From NCBI GenBank assembly GCA_964019695.1, contig OZ026515.1:78046678-78110677 (forward strand): a stretch of DNA of 64,000 nucleotides, read 5' to 3'. The stretch comes from Loripinus fragilis. Its lineage: Eukaryota; Mollusca; Bivalvia; Lucinida; Lucinidae. Below, in pieces: positions 35,601 to 50,600 of the stretch. Position numbers and translations under genes: made by a program. The notes below the pieces were generated by a model. That model made no database searches. It saw only the letters and a list, made by a program, of their open reading frames with translations, and had not been told where the DNA came from. How positions within the stretch are numbered: the first letter of the stretch is position 1; the number at the start of each line of letters is the position of its first letter.

Positions 35601-38600
35601 AACAAAATGATAGCGTATTTCGTAATCGAAGACAAACACTTCTTTTGAACGACCCTCAGTCCTACAACTTATGTTTTAATACCACTGAGAAGGGCCATAT
35701 GTTGACGAATATATGTATACTCTAGTTAGAGGCTTCCGAATTTGGGGGAAAGTGTAAAATTTTCCTCTTTAAAAATCTCTTTTTGAAGTGCAGTCAAAGT
35801 GAATGAAAAGCTTCTTTTAAAAAAAATACGGTCCGTTCGCAGGATCTTCTGTGCAGTTGTCATTTGTTTGACCAGAGTAAGTTATGTCCGCCTTTGTTTT
35901 CAATAACTTGTGTCTGACTTTCAAGGGCCAAAAACTACACCCACATTATCTGCTACAATGTTTTGACCGTAATTTGAAGCAGCCTGTTTCATTTCTTTCC
36001 ATATGAATAAATCAACTTTATTAAATCCTGTTCTAAATAACATTGTAATTTTGAGCAGTCACTGTATCTTGTTTGGGTTTATCGGGAACGCCCAAGAGTT
36101 TATTTAACTTTTTTATTACCTAGGTAATTTGAGGCGGATTGCAGAAAGATCTCCCCTATCTTTATATTAATATTCGTTATATACCCGCACCGCCTTCTAG
36201 CTCTTCCGGCCAATCTGTTTGAATGATTTTGGAACGGTTCATTTTCAAATTTAGGGGCGCAACACTTTTATTTCCTCTCGAAGTTCCAAACCGAGTTGAC
36301 TTTGGTCAGACGCCACATTTTGTGATGTCTGATCTTGGACTACATAGTGTGCAAAGGTCCTTTTTAGGATCATTTAACCGGTATCTAACACGGAACTCAA
36401 TGTTCGTTAATAAATAAATGCATGTCCACATGCAGCTGAAAGTCATTGAAGGCCGAACAAGCGATTGCTCAAATATTGTGTTTCTTTCCTGTCATTTAAA
36501 AGTAAATGTCTTTTGGTGAGAAGCATATATTTCTGAGAGAGAATTTGAATTGAATCATATGTTTCCTGATTAAGTTCTATTTATGCAGCTTCGAATTATC
36601 AAGATTAAGGCTACAAGGAGAGCACTGATTTACTGCTACGGCTGTCATTGACACATGGCTAGACTTTGTGTCACGTAGTGTCAGTTTTACTGCTACGGCT
36701 GTCATTGACACGTGGTGTCAGCTTTACTTCTAGGTCCGTCATTATCACATTAGTGCCAGTTTTACTGCTAGGACAGTCGTTGACACATAGCTAGGGCATA
36801 AAGGAGACTATCATTGACACATAGCGAGGAATGCCATTGACGTTTAGTCACTGTTTTGTCGATTTTACTGCTAGGACTGTCACTGACATTTTGTGCCATT
36901 ATTCCAACTAGCACCATCTTTTTCACATAACGAGGACCGTCATTGACGCATAACGAGGATGCTATTGACACGTAGTCACTGTATTGTCAGTTTTATTGCC
37001 CCCCCCCCAGGGGTTTTGGGGATCTTGGGAGAATGGCTATTTATTTTCAGGGAGCTGGGGAGCACTGGTAATTATTTTAGGGGAGCTAGGGAACAAGCTC
37101 ATAATTTTGGGGATTTAGGGAGCCTTGCCAAAAAGCAAAAAAAGATAAGGAAAAGCCTCCATTTTGTTTGATCTTTTTAAAAATTTCTTCTGCTTCTGGG
37201 AGGCTAGCCCCCAGACCCCCCATTGTAAATTCTAAATGTATTTATATTCGTACCGACATGCTCATCTATATTGATCAGAGAGAGAAATATATCAATTAAG
37301 TTTTCTTGTTGATTTTTTCCCCTTAAAATTGTTGATTTTTCCCCTTAAAATTGTTGTTTTTTAGGTTGGTAATAACATACTTTGGGGCGCTCCCAGATTG
37401 CACCAGGTCACACCATTTTTGTCAAAAATTTTCTGGGGGAGAATGCCCCTGGACCCCCCTACCAACAGTGTGACTACTACACAATGTTACTGGGCCACCT
37501 ACACACCTGCTATGTTTATTATCGTTTTAAGTTAATTAGCCCTTTTTAAAGGATGTTTGAAGAATGCTTATCAGGTATATACTTACTTGATTTAACTGAA
37601 TTTAAATAAGCGTATAGGCACTAATAAACAATTGTAGAAAAGACTTTTTATAGTTAAATGCTTTCACTAAAGTGTATAGAAAAATCTAGTTTAAGCTGTC
37701 GGTAAAAATCAGCCCCTGTTCTAAAAAAGAATGGTATGTCTCTAAACCTCCAAGCCTACCAACAACATTTTAAGGATGGCCTCATATTTTGAGCCATGTA
37801 TAATGCATTTCATTGAAATTAATTATATGTCATGCATTCCATGGCTTTTATATGTCATGTATTCCATGGCAAAGACCTGTCTTTACATGTATAAGACAAA
37901 ATATTAAGTGATCATTAAGTAGTGCTCATAGTTTTTAAGTATGTGATTTTAATTCTACGGAAAGATAAATACATTTTAGGGAGATTTGGCTTATATTTTT
38001 GGGGATTTGGGGAGAAGCTGAACTATTTTTAGGGATTTGGGGAGTGAAGGCAATTACTTTTAGGGAGACGAGGACATTATTTGCAGGGAGACGGGGAGAT
38101 CAATGCATTATTTTCAGGGATCAAGGGAGCACAGACCCCCCTGGGGGCCTCTTTATTGCTAGGACCGCCATTTTTAACATAGTAAGGATTGTCATTGACA
38201 CGTAGTAATGATAGTTTCGGTTTTACTGCTAAGACTTCCATTGACACGTAGTTACGGTACTGTCGGGTTTACTGCTTGGACCGCCATTGACATGTAACAA
38301 AATGAAAGATAATGTCGGTTTGCCGATTATGCTATGGACACTATACAAGCCATGCTTATATCATAGTGGTCCCAACTTAAATGACCTTAGTCCCGTCTTG
38401 TCTGATGGAATATTCCAACCAGTCTGCAAATAACAGATTCAAATTTGGCTTGCAAATCGTAATTATATCATAGCAACAAAAATGGCAAAACGCGATGTGA
38501 TGCCACGAACAGTGACATTTCATCTTGATCTACACGGCTTGTCATTGCTTTCCAGTCAATATAGGGTTGATCCCAGTCTACACTTCCTACTCACCCCCAG

Positions 38601-41600
38601 ACAAGAAGGGATCGCTCCACACTCTTGTTTCTCAACCAAAACATATATTGTGGGTATTCAAAAGAGCCGTCTCAATGAGACGGGTTTTGAACACACAAAT
38701 AACAAAGTTTATCTGATGGAAAAGAAATTAAATACAATTTACGCTCAAAATATTTGAATATCTGAATCCATGCATAGGTTCAGAAATATTTTTTAAGGTG
38801 AAATTGTAAGTTTTCTTACTATTCAGTTTTAACATTATGTTCTGGGGTTCTTAAAAGAACCGTCTCAATTAAGTACCCACAACATATGTTTTGGTTGAGA
38901 AATAAGAAAAAATAATTTTGATACGCACTCTTAACTTAAGGCCTGCGCATGTTCTAATAGCATTACTATAATGGAGCTGCCGAGGAAAAAATCATAATTT
39001 AGTTTCATCATAAATTAACTTCAAAAAACATCATTTGGACATTTGCGTCTCAAAATATTTATATGATTCTTCAAAGTTCTTTATTTATTTGAAGGGACGC
39101 TTTGCCGCGTTCCGGGCTCAATTAGTTTATTTTTTGCAGAACGAAAACGTATCAGTACAATGAGTTTTCCATAATTCATTATACGCACTGCATAAGCGGT
39201 GCACTTTCTCGCTTCCCTTGATGAATGAAACGCCTGTTGATGAACGTAACGCCAAAGTGATTCCACAGAAGGTACGTAATTCATCAGAGGTCAGCATAAA
39301 GGGGTGTTTAGACGGCATGATTTAGTCGTCCTGACTTAGTCGTACATTACAAATCAGCTCGCGTAAACACTGCTATTACAGTGTCATATATGATTTTAGA
39401 GTCAGGACGACATGTCATGGAGGATAGAACTGGTTCTATTTGCCATTACAACATCATGGCGAATTAGCCAATCAGCTTTGAGGTCAGCGGGGTTAATTGC
39501 TATCAGAGCAAGATAAAAGAGATAACCCTAAACATGCCAGTATTTTGTCCTGAAAATGGTGCCTGCTGCATATATTCAGTGCACTTCAGAGGAGATCTTA
39601 TCATGGAAGTAAACACTATAAACCCTGACCAGACTGCTTCCGGGGAACAGTCTGATCTGGGTCGATATTCTTCGCCATAAAGAATACTTAAGAACATAAG
39701 CAGATGACATAGCAGATGACAAAAGTCGTGACTTGCGGGAATGAGTTTTAACACATGTACTTAGCTATAGCAATGCAACAAATGTAGAGCATGATGAGAT
39801 AGCTCAAGGTGCCCAGCCAGTTTTCTTCACTGTTGAAAGAAATCACACATGACATTGTAATGCCGTCTAAACAGAAAAATCATACATGACAAAATCATGT
39901 TTTCAGGCTGACAAAATCATGCCGTCTAAACAGGCCTTAAACAAACAAAACAAGGACTTCCCCATTCTTGAATTAACCCTTAAAGCGCCAATCGCAACCA
40001 AAGTCGTCTGCTTTTCTCGTCTGCTGAAACGTTAAAGAGGCCTCAATGGCAAACAGTGTGGACCCAGATCAGACTGCTCCTATAGGAGCAGTCTGTTCTG
40101 GGTCCACACTTTTTGCTTGTATACAGTAATGTTTGGCAACTATTTGCAGCGGACGACTTCAGCAGACCACATTTTTTCAGATGCATTTTTCTTGGCGCTG
40201 TAAGGTTCTTGCATAAATACCCATTAGTTTAGCTGTATTGACCCATTGTCGAATGAACGAAAATCCATGTTCAAATCAGGACTTTGAACACGGGTTTAAA
40301 CTTGAAAATGCTAAAAATGAGACCTACGGCTAAGGCGTTGAGACGACGATATGACGTACCTGTACAGCAGACACCATTTTGTTCAGAGAAATCTGGAATA
40401 TTTAATGTTTAAGCAGCGTTTTCAGTGTGAATTTGGTTGAAATAGCGTTTAATATGCAAGAATAACGTTCACACTGCCTTGCCGGGTCCTATCAGCCTCG
40501 TGTTCAAACAGCTTCCTCGGGGCCCACCAAATGTTTATAATGAATGGGAAAAACATGTGTGATCCCTATATTCATATAGCTGATTTAACCCATTGTCAAA
40601 TGAATGGAAAATCCATGTTCAATTTGATGTTTGACATGGGGTTTAAACTTGAAAATACATAAAATGAGCCCCGAGTTATTTGCATGGCGTTGTATAAATG
40701 TTGCGGACCAGACTGATCTTTTCGTCGATGTTTTGTTCGTATTGCTAAGACGTTGTGAGTCCAGAATTTTTTTCATTAGTTGTTTTTCAAACCCTCCTAC
40801 TGTAATTCTCCAGAAAATAGAAAAAAAGTTCTAAAGCTATTTCTTCATTTTATCCGCCGACTCTAAATAATATTTGTTTCGTTGAAAAAATATATTTTTG
40901 GGGTCCTGTCTGTGTATTTTTGAGAGTGACACTGTTAAAAGTGATGTCCTGTCCAGATTTTAGGAAGAAAGATTTAATACAGACTGTTGGTTTACGTACC
41001 TTACCAGTGTTACTGGGTTTTTTTCTGGAGATATTAAAAACACAACTGAAAATGACCAGTCAAATTTTTTCTTCCATCCCCGCTTTCTCCCCTCCCCCCT
41101 CCCCGACCCTAAATCTGAAAAACAATTCCCGTAAATCAACTAATAAAAAAATCTGGCCTGACGACGAACGTTTACAGCTGGCGCCATTTTGTTTAGAGAA
41201 ATTCAGAGTAGGAAAATGGTTTAATGTTTTAGCAGCGTTTTCAGTGAGAATTTGCTTGGAACAACAAAACATATGGTGCGGGTACTCGTTGAGACGGTTC
41301 TTTTTACCACCTTAAACTTATGTTTAATTTGGTCGTTAAGAAAATATTCATTATTTTACCGTAAAAGCTGATTTTATTTAGATCTATGTTGTATTTATGA
41401 TGCAAGTGCAGTATATCAATTGGGTGCACATCAATGATGATGAGTTATATCAGATTGAAATTTGATGCGTTCAATAAAGCATTTCAAGTATACAAACAAT
41501 GTCGATGTCAACGAAGCTGCACAAAAATATATCCCTCTGATGATGACATGTTCCGAGTTTGCGACACTTACAATTTACTTAAAAGTGCTTGACCGGCCGA

Positions 41601-44600
41601 CCACCCGCCCGACCAACTGGAGTACACTGCTGTGTGTATAATTGGACCATTTCTCCCTACTAGGTTGCACGCATCCACGTTACGTTTTGCGATAACAGGC
41701 GTCGAACCAGAAAATTTCGTCAGAGGGGTTCCAGGTCCAATTTGACAACGTTCTGTTTTAATTTTTAGTCATCAAGTTATTTTACAGAGGGGAGAAAATC
41801 TATACCAAGTTAACAAAGCGGGCCACCATCGGCCATTTTAATGGCGTTTCGCTTGCGGGTCGATGAAGGCTTGACACTGAATGCTGGCTGTGTAGCTTCG
41901 TGATTTACAGGATAGAGGTGGGGGTCCATACCAATATTTGTTAAGGAAACCTACAGGTTTGTTGTTTTCCTACGGGTGGGGGTGGTACCAACCCAAAGTC
42001 CTCCCTCTGGATCCGCGCTGACACAAATATTCCCCCGAGACTCAGTTGAACTGCTGTACCGATTCCAGCAATCCATTAGGTGGGAAAAAGATAAGAAATT
42101 ATTCGTTTTCATAAAACAAAAAGAATTAAAGCCATATGTTATACAATGGTGTTAAGGCTTAGGTGTGTATCATACCGCCCGAAAAAATTAGCTCACGACA
42201 TAATATTTTTCTAAAAAAATTATTTTCAAAGACAGGCAGACACTTCTTTATTAGTTTAATATTTTACATCTCGATATTTACTAAAACGCCAAATAGGGCA
42301 GACCCAAACGGCGTCTGATCAGGTTCTTCACTGCATTGCTTACAGACGGTTCTATTAAAATTCGAATAAAAATGAAAAAGCCCTAAAATTGTCCAATTGA
42401 TAAGACTGTTAGATTTCAAACCAGTTGTGTGATTCTATTTGTTACTGTGGAGAAAGTTGTGTAGATCCTGATCAGCGGGCGTCGTCAGAAGCCAGCTGAT
42501 CTAATCTACATTTTGTCTTTTCAAACTAGGGTTCATTCGGGTTCTACGTGGTTAGCGATAAACTTGCTAATGCTATACAAACCCCGCCATGACTCCATAT
42601 TTCTAAAGTTAGTTTTTCAGGTCTCAGAATTTATCTCGTTGGTGAGTAATACATGTTGTTATATGACTGGAGAGAATCCTGTCTCCTGATTGGCCCAATT
42701 TGTCTTCATAAATCTCAATGTCTACCTGAAAACTGGTCTAAACTGGCCCAGAAGGTGATATAAGATGAAAACCAGCTCGAACTAGTTTCCAGAAGTTAAT
42801 ATTTTTGACACTTCTGCAATATCACCCTCTAGAGAGCTAAAAATAGCATGATGAGTATAAAACTAGCATGTGCTGCATGAAATTGACATGATTTGCTGTT
42901 TCACATCCCAACAGGTAGATTAAAGACTTTCATGAATTTTAACAACTGTTTTGTTTTGTTTTGTTTGTTCGTTTATCTTTGTTTGAATAAATAAAATGTA
43001 AAAAAAAGTTTTTTGATTAAATTTTACCTTCCACATTCAGAGAATTAATATACATTTCAAAATGCAAAATACTACATTAAAATATTTTAATAACAGTTGA
43101 TAAAACTTGTGAGAAAGTCCTTAGGTTGAAGGAACAACAAAAGTGAAAGTAGAAAGTTTCATTCTTAGTCGAAATGTCATATAACAAAACAGTTATTGAC
43201 TTCAATTTCGGTAGACATGAGAATTTATCTACTCTTAAAAGTGATATTCACCTCGGCCTAGCGGCCTCAGTGTTTTATCACTTTTTCGGGTAGATAAATC
43301 CTCATGTCTACCTCATTGAAGTCAATAATTGTATAATATCTTCCACATTTGACCTTAGCTAGAGCTCTGCTACATGTATTCCAATGGTGTTCACAAAACA
43401 CATGACGCCAAAACCAACATACATGCAGCGCATCCTGAAAATCTGGCCTCTATATAACCTATATTATAACCGATGCTTATAACATGTATGTCAGATTATA
43501 GTGTGTGCCTAGCATTTTCAATAAAAACCTGACAGTTGTTAGAATGTTTTATATATTGCTTCATCATAATCGAAGCCAGGTGTGCAGCCGCGCGGAATGC
43601 ATAAAAAATGAACCCTGTGCAATTTGGATCAATTTGCATAGGTTTAATATTTTGTACATTTCCCGCAAATGTAAAATAAAATGTATTTAAGAAGGTTAAT
43701 ATTTTAACCATGTTGTCAGCTTAGTCTTAGAGATATTGGAAAAGCTGTTGTAAAGAATGGCAACTATCTACCAGCTATATGGTAATTTTTGACATTGTAT
43801 TTTTATTGTCGCAATTTGGGTGGTTTCAATCATTTCCCCAGCTATACCCTGAAGGACAGGTCCCATAGTGGCACCAACTCATAATTACTTAACACCCTTC
43901 TAAATCACAAATATATTGGTCATTATGCATTAACACTTGCTGGGTCCCGAGGAAACTGTTTGGACACGAGCACGTGAACGCCATGATTTGATAGCGGTTT
44001 CGTCTCATTTGACAATGGCTTCAAACAGCTATATGCTGGCGTCCTGTTTGTTACGGTCGGTGAATGCAAAAACGTATAAAGTAGAAATATAAGTTAATGC
44101 ATGCGTATGGTTTTGCCTCATGGACCATAGCTGCATATAGCGATAATAAAAAGGGCCTGCTTATGATATATGCATAAAATATGATGCATTATACCTCCCT
44201 TACCATCTCTCGTTACATATATTAGCTATACGATTGTTGTCCAGCTCCACGAGACGGACAAACCATGGTATTTGTTTTGTTGCTTTACGTCCCAAGTCAA
44301 CAGTATGGTCATGGCGGGCACACTTTTTCCTGGGCAAGCTTAACCAGTACTTCGTGCACAAACTTTCGCTTTAACTGACAACAACCCTTCTTGAATGAAT
44401 CAGCACAAACCATGGTATAACTATAACGTAGTTGCCTCGTCATATGGGGGAAGGGGAGCGACCAGAGCGCGTGGCGCTAGATTCAACTATGTGTGCTTGG
44501 AGATATTAACAAATTTCTTCTTTGAAATTGAACGAAATGAAGAAATTCTCACACAACGTTCAGACAAGCTAAACTTTGACAAGTTAAAATTATACTTTAT

Positions 44601-47600
44601 TACACCTGTATAAATGAACTGGAGCATTTTGTTTAATATTTTGATGCAGACGATAAAGCTGATAGGAGCATGACAGCAGCGCACGATACAGGTTAAATGC
44701 AGCAGACAATGTCAAGTTTTGTTGCCTTTTTAGACAATCATACGAATCGCTAGTCAATGCTCATGCGCGGATCCAGAAAGTTTTGCCAGAGGGGTTCCAA
44801 ATTTGACAACATTGTTTTTTAGTTGATGAGGGGAGAGAGGAGTGAAAAAGCACTCTAAGTGGGCCAGCATTGGCCCGCCAGCGAAACGCCATTGCAATGG
44901 CGTTTCGCTGCCGTGCCGATGACGGCAGAACATTGAATGCAGGCTTAGGTAGCTTGGTGATTTTCATGGGATCGAGACCGGTATTGCTAAAAAACTATAT
45001 TTTTGTGATTTTTCAAAGGGGGGTCCGGACTCTCTGCCCCCCTTTGGATCCGCCTATGGACGTGTACAACGTGCAGTGCATGGAAGGCGGATGATCGTGC
45101 GCAGTGTGTGTATGCCTTAGGACAGACACTCCGTACGTCTTGGCTCAATCACAAATAAAATAGATTGAAAATTGCGAACATCACCTGTAGCTTTGATACC
45201 GTACACCTGTTTATTGAAGGGTGGGGTGAATTCTTCACATTATTCTTGATCAGTTGCATAATTTTGTATCTTTCACAATGAAGTAAACAAAGGTGGAGTA
45301 AACTAGCAGTATCAATAATACCTGATACAGCAGTAATTGTCTATTTCCACCACAACCCTTGTCCTGCACAGACATAAACAACCAAATTATATATCAAGAT
45401 CAGCCTGCGCATTTTAAGATGACTGATCAGGGGTTTACTGATCCGCTGTTCTTTAACCTATATCAGCCTAGCGTCCTATGTGTTGTAATGGACAGACAGC
45501 AAGGGCCCAGATCAGACGCCATAACATGTATCGTCTGACCAGGCCCTAAGGTTATAAAACTTTTCTCATTCACAACTCAGCTGAGCAAGAAATTTATCCT
45601 GCTCATAAATGTGTCTTGCTCAAGGACACAACGCAGTGACGCCGGTGACGCTCGTACGCGGCCTCTCGGTCTCGAGTCAAGCACTCTACCACTGAGCCAC
45701 TGCGCTCCCTTGATGATGAACTGATGGGCGGGAGTTATAACTCCTATGTCACAACCTGCTTCAAGCAACTTTGACAAAGGGTTAATTAAAGAAGTAAAGG
45801 ATGTTTGTAGATAAATCACATCTGATGAACGTTTAAAAATTCCAAAATCCTGAACTTTGGAAATTCAGTATACCTATTGAAACATACAGAATACCTAATT
45901 AATTGACCATTGTTCTTGTGTAAGCAGAAACTTACTAAATCAAAGAATGTATTATAATCACGAGGCTGCCTAATTCAGTATTCTGTGGACAGTCAAATTC
46001 TTGTATTCTGAAATTTTTCAGCCATGAAATCTCATGCGCGGATCCAGAAAGTTTTGTCAGAGGTGATCCACCTCTGACAACATTTTTTTAGTTCATGAGG
46101 GGAGACAGATGATCCAAATACCACTGAAAGTGGGCCATCATTGAATGCTGGCTTGATAGCTTTGTGATTTTTCATGGTATGGGATATGGGCCAGCGTTGC
46201 TAAGAAGCCCTATAATTTTTCAGGTGAGGTCTTAACCACCTGCCCCCCCCCCCCCCCCCCCCCCTCTGGATCCGCGCATGAAATCTTGTAATAAAATATT
46301 TGTACTTACTATCAGTAAAACAGCCTAAGTCATCAATAGTCGCTCCATCTACTCTAAATACCCATTTACCAGGAATATTGACGTTACTCGTTTGATCTAC
46401 GTTCACAACGTCGTCAGTTCCTGACGCTGCTATAGTGTACACAGAACTGTTATGCCCTGAATGGAAACCAACCTGAAGACAGAAAACAGGAAAAATACGG
46501 ACCTGAAGGACCGGAAGCGCTCACCTGATCTACTTAGTAATGTTAAAATATGTCAAGGTCAACCTAGGCTTATTATTTAAACATATTTTATTTTACAATA
46601 TATTTTGATCAAGTGACCTTAAACAAATATCATATTTATATTGTTTTATCAAACAGCCAATTGATTTCTAAGAAAAAGATGTTTAGATACGTATGTGGCA
46701 GTCCAAAATGAGTGGCCTTGGATAAAAGGTCAAAGAACAGCTTGACTTTTGGTGCTTCTATAAAACCAGTGTTATCTACTGGCAAGTATTATTATTTCGG
46801 CTTAAACAGCTATTAGAAAAATAAATATCTTTAAAGATTTTTCTAATATAAATGCATAGGAATTAGATTTTACTGACCGTTCTAAGGCGGTACTTCTTTT
46901 GTGGATCTTTTATGTTTTTTCTGTCTTGTGTTTGCTATGTCTTTATGCGCGTCAGTTTATATGTGCATTGTGGTCACCTGCTGGGAAAGGGCTGACCTCT
47001 TGGCTCTCGTTTGTGGTGTCTAACTGTGAGTTTGTCACTTTCCCTTTGGTATCCTGGGTCAGGTGTGGTACTTGATTGCATCGATTACTGATCTTTGCAC
47101 CCTTACTTACCTTGGCATTGCCGTAAAAAAGGTCAAGGTCAACCCATATTCATAATTTGTGCAAACCTGGTAGGCCCCACATCCCCAATGTTACCTACCA
47201 AGTCCCAAGGTCATATACCTTTTGGTTCCAGAGGGGAACATAGGAAAAGGTTTTTACCTTATATGGACATGGCGGCAATCTTGGTCATGTGACCATTGAC
47301 ACTTGTCATCAATTCACCCACTCAACTGAGGTAGTCGTCATGTGAAATTTAAGTGAAATGGGCTTAGTGGTTTCTGAGAAAAACATGTTTTAATATATTG
47401 ATGGGACTCCAATATTAGCTACATTGGCTGAAAGGTCAACACTGACCTTTGGGAAATATTTATAGTCATTGTCTCATAAGGTTTAACATATCAAATGTGA
47501 GAATAATGGGTTGGCTTCAATAGTATTCAAAAAATCAACTTTTAAAAATTTTCCAATTTAAATGTATTAGAAAGCAAATTTGACCTTGATGTTTAGTATG

Positions 47601-50600
47601 TCAAGGTCAGCCTAGGATCATCATTTGAACAAAGTTGGTAGGCCCCACATTCAAAATGTTACATACCAAGTCCCAAGGTCATTGGTTCTGGAGAAGATTT
47701 TTAAAGGGGTTTACCATATATGGGCGTGGCGGCCACTTTGGTTATGTGACCAGGACCATTTGAAGGAACTTTTGTTTCCCCATCCTAAGAAGTCTTCCTA
47801 TGAAATTTGAGTTCAATTTGCCCAGTTGTTTCAGAGGAGAAGATGTTTGAAAATGTTGACGGACGGACGACGGACGCCAGAGTCATTGGTATACTAATAG
47901 CTTGGGCTCAAGTGAGCTTATAATGGTGTAAAGAGTGATAACATTTTCTTTTTGAATTGTTACGTTCATAGCTAGTCTATCAAACTCACTTGTCTTAAAT
48001 TGTTTCACGTGTGATATATTGATGCTGCATCTGACATTAATTGGCCAATGTGTAATGTTAAAGATAAATATATATATACTGATATCATACCTATTTGAGA
48101 TAAATTGGCCAATATGGCATGATATCGAATAATTCAGTTACGTGTGATATACTGATACTTAATCTGAGTTTAATTGGTCTATGTGGTATGATATCTGATC
48201 ATACAGTTACGTTTGATATACTGATACCTTATCTGAGATTAATTGGCCAATGTGGCATAATATCTGTTAATACAGTTACGTGTGATATACTGATACTTAA
48301 TCTGATTTTAATTTGCCAAATGCCACATGATATCTGATCATACAGTTATGTGTGAAATACTGATGCTTTATCTGAGATAAATTGGCCAATGTGGCATAAT
48401 ATCTTCACGTACAGTTGCGTGTGATATACTGATACTTTATCTGAGATTTAATGGCCAATGTGACATAAGCTCGAATCATTCAGTTTCGTGTGATATACTG
48501 ATTCCTTAACTGAGATTAATTGACCAATGCGGCATGATATCTGATCATACAATTACGTGTGATATACTGATATCTTATCTGAGATTAATTGGCCAAATGC
48601 CACATGATATCTGATCATACAGTTATGTGCGAAATACTGATGATTTATCTGAGATTAATTGGCCAATGTGGCATGATATCACCACGTACAGTTACGTGTG
48701 CAATGCTGATACCTTATCTGAGATTTATTGGTCTATGTGGTATGATATCTGATAATACAGTTATGTGTGTAATGCAGTTACCTTATCTGATATTAATTGG
48801 CCTATGTGTTATGATATCTGGTCTTACAGTTATGTGTGTAATGCTGATACCTTATCTGAGATTTATTGGCCTTTGTGGTATGATTTCTGGTCATACAGTT
48901 AAGTGTGCTAAGCTGATACCTTATCTGAGATTAATAAGCCTATGTGGTATGATTTCTGATCATACAGTTATGTGTGTAATGCTGATACCTTATCTGAGAT
49001 TAATTGGTCTATGCGGTATGATATCTGGTCATACAGTTAAGTGTGCTAAGCTGATACCTTATCTGAGATTAATTGGTCTATGTGGTATGATATCTGATCA
49101 TACAGTTATGTGTGTAATGCTGATACCTTATCTAATGATTAATTGGTCTATGCGGTATGATATCTGGTCATACAGTTAAGTGTGCTAAGCTGATACCTTA
49201 CCTGAGATTAATTGGTCTATGTGGTATGATATCTGATCATACAGTTATGTGTGTAATGCTGATACCTTATCTGAGATTAATTGGTCTATGCGGTATGATA
49301 TCTGGTCATACAGTTAAGTGTGCTAAGCTGATACCTTATCTGAGATTAATTGGTCTATGTGGTATGATATCTGATCATACAAGTAAGTGTGCTAAGCTGA
49401 TACCTTACCTGAGATTAATTGGTCTATGTGGTATGATATCTGATCATACAGTTATGTGTGTAATGCTGACACCTTCTCTGAGATTAATTGGCCTATGTGG
49501 TATGATATCTGGTCATACAGTTAAGAGTGCTAAGCTGATACCTTATCTGAGATTAATCGGCCTATGTGGATGATATCTAGTCATACAATTAAGTGTGCTA
49601 AGCTGATACCTTATCTGAGATTAATTGGTCTAAGTGGTATGATATCTGATCATACAGTTATGTGTGTTATGCTTATACCTTATCTGAGATTAACTGGCCT
49701 ATGTGGCATGATATCTGATGATACAAGTACGTGTGTTATGCTGATACCTTAACTGAGATTAATTAGCCAATTGGGAAATATTTCTGATCACACAGTTACG
49801 TGTGATATGTTGATACATTATCTGAGATAAATAGGTCAATGTGGCATGCTATCTGAATGTGCAGTTACATGTGATATGTTGATACATTATCTGAATTTAA
49901 TTGGCTTATGTAGTATAGCATCTGATCATACAGTATTACAGTTTCGTGTTGTCTTAGATATTTTATCAGAGATTAACAGGCCAATGTGACATGCTATCGT
50001 AACTAACAGTTACGTGTGATATATTGATACTGTACATGAGATCAGCAGGCAAGTGTGGCATTATATTTAATCAAACAGTTACGTGCGAGTTATTGATACT
50101 TTATTTGACATCGCTTGACCAATGTGGCATGATACCTGATCATACAGTTTCGTGTGAATTATATATACTTTATCTGAGATTAATAGACTAATATGGAAAG
50201 ATATTTGATCACACAGTAATGTGTAATATATTGTTAATGTATCTGAGATAAATAGGCCAATACGGCATGATTTCTATTCACACAGATACGTGTGATATAG
50301 TGATACTTTATCCAATGTGACATATTTAATCATATAGTAACGTGTGATATACTGATGCTTTATCTGAGATAAATTGGCCAATGTGGCATGATATCTGATC
50401 ATACAGTTACATGTGATATACTGATACTTTATCTGAGATTTATTGGCCAATGTGAGATAAGCTCGAATCATTCAGTTTCGTTTGATATACTGATTCGTTA
50501 ACTGAGATTAATTGGTCAATGTGGCATGATGTATGATCATACAATTACGTGTGATATACTGACATCTTATCTGAGATTAATTGGCCAATGTGGCTTGATA

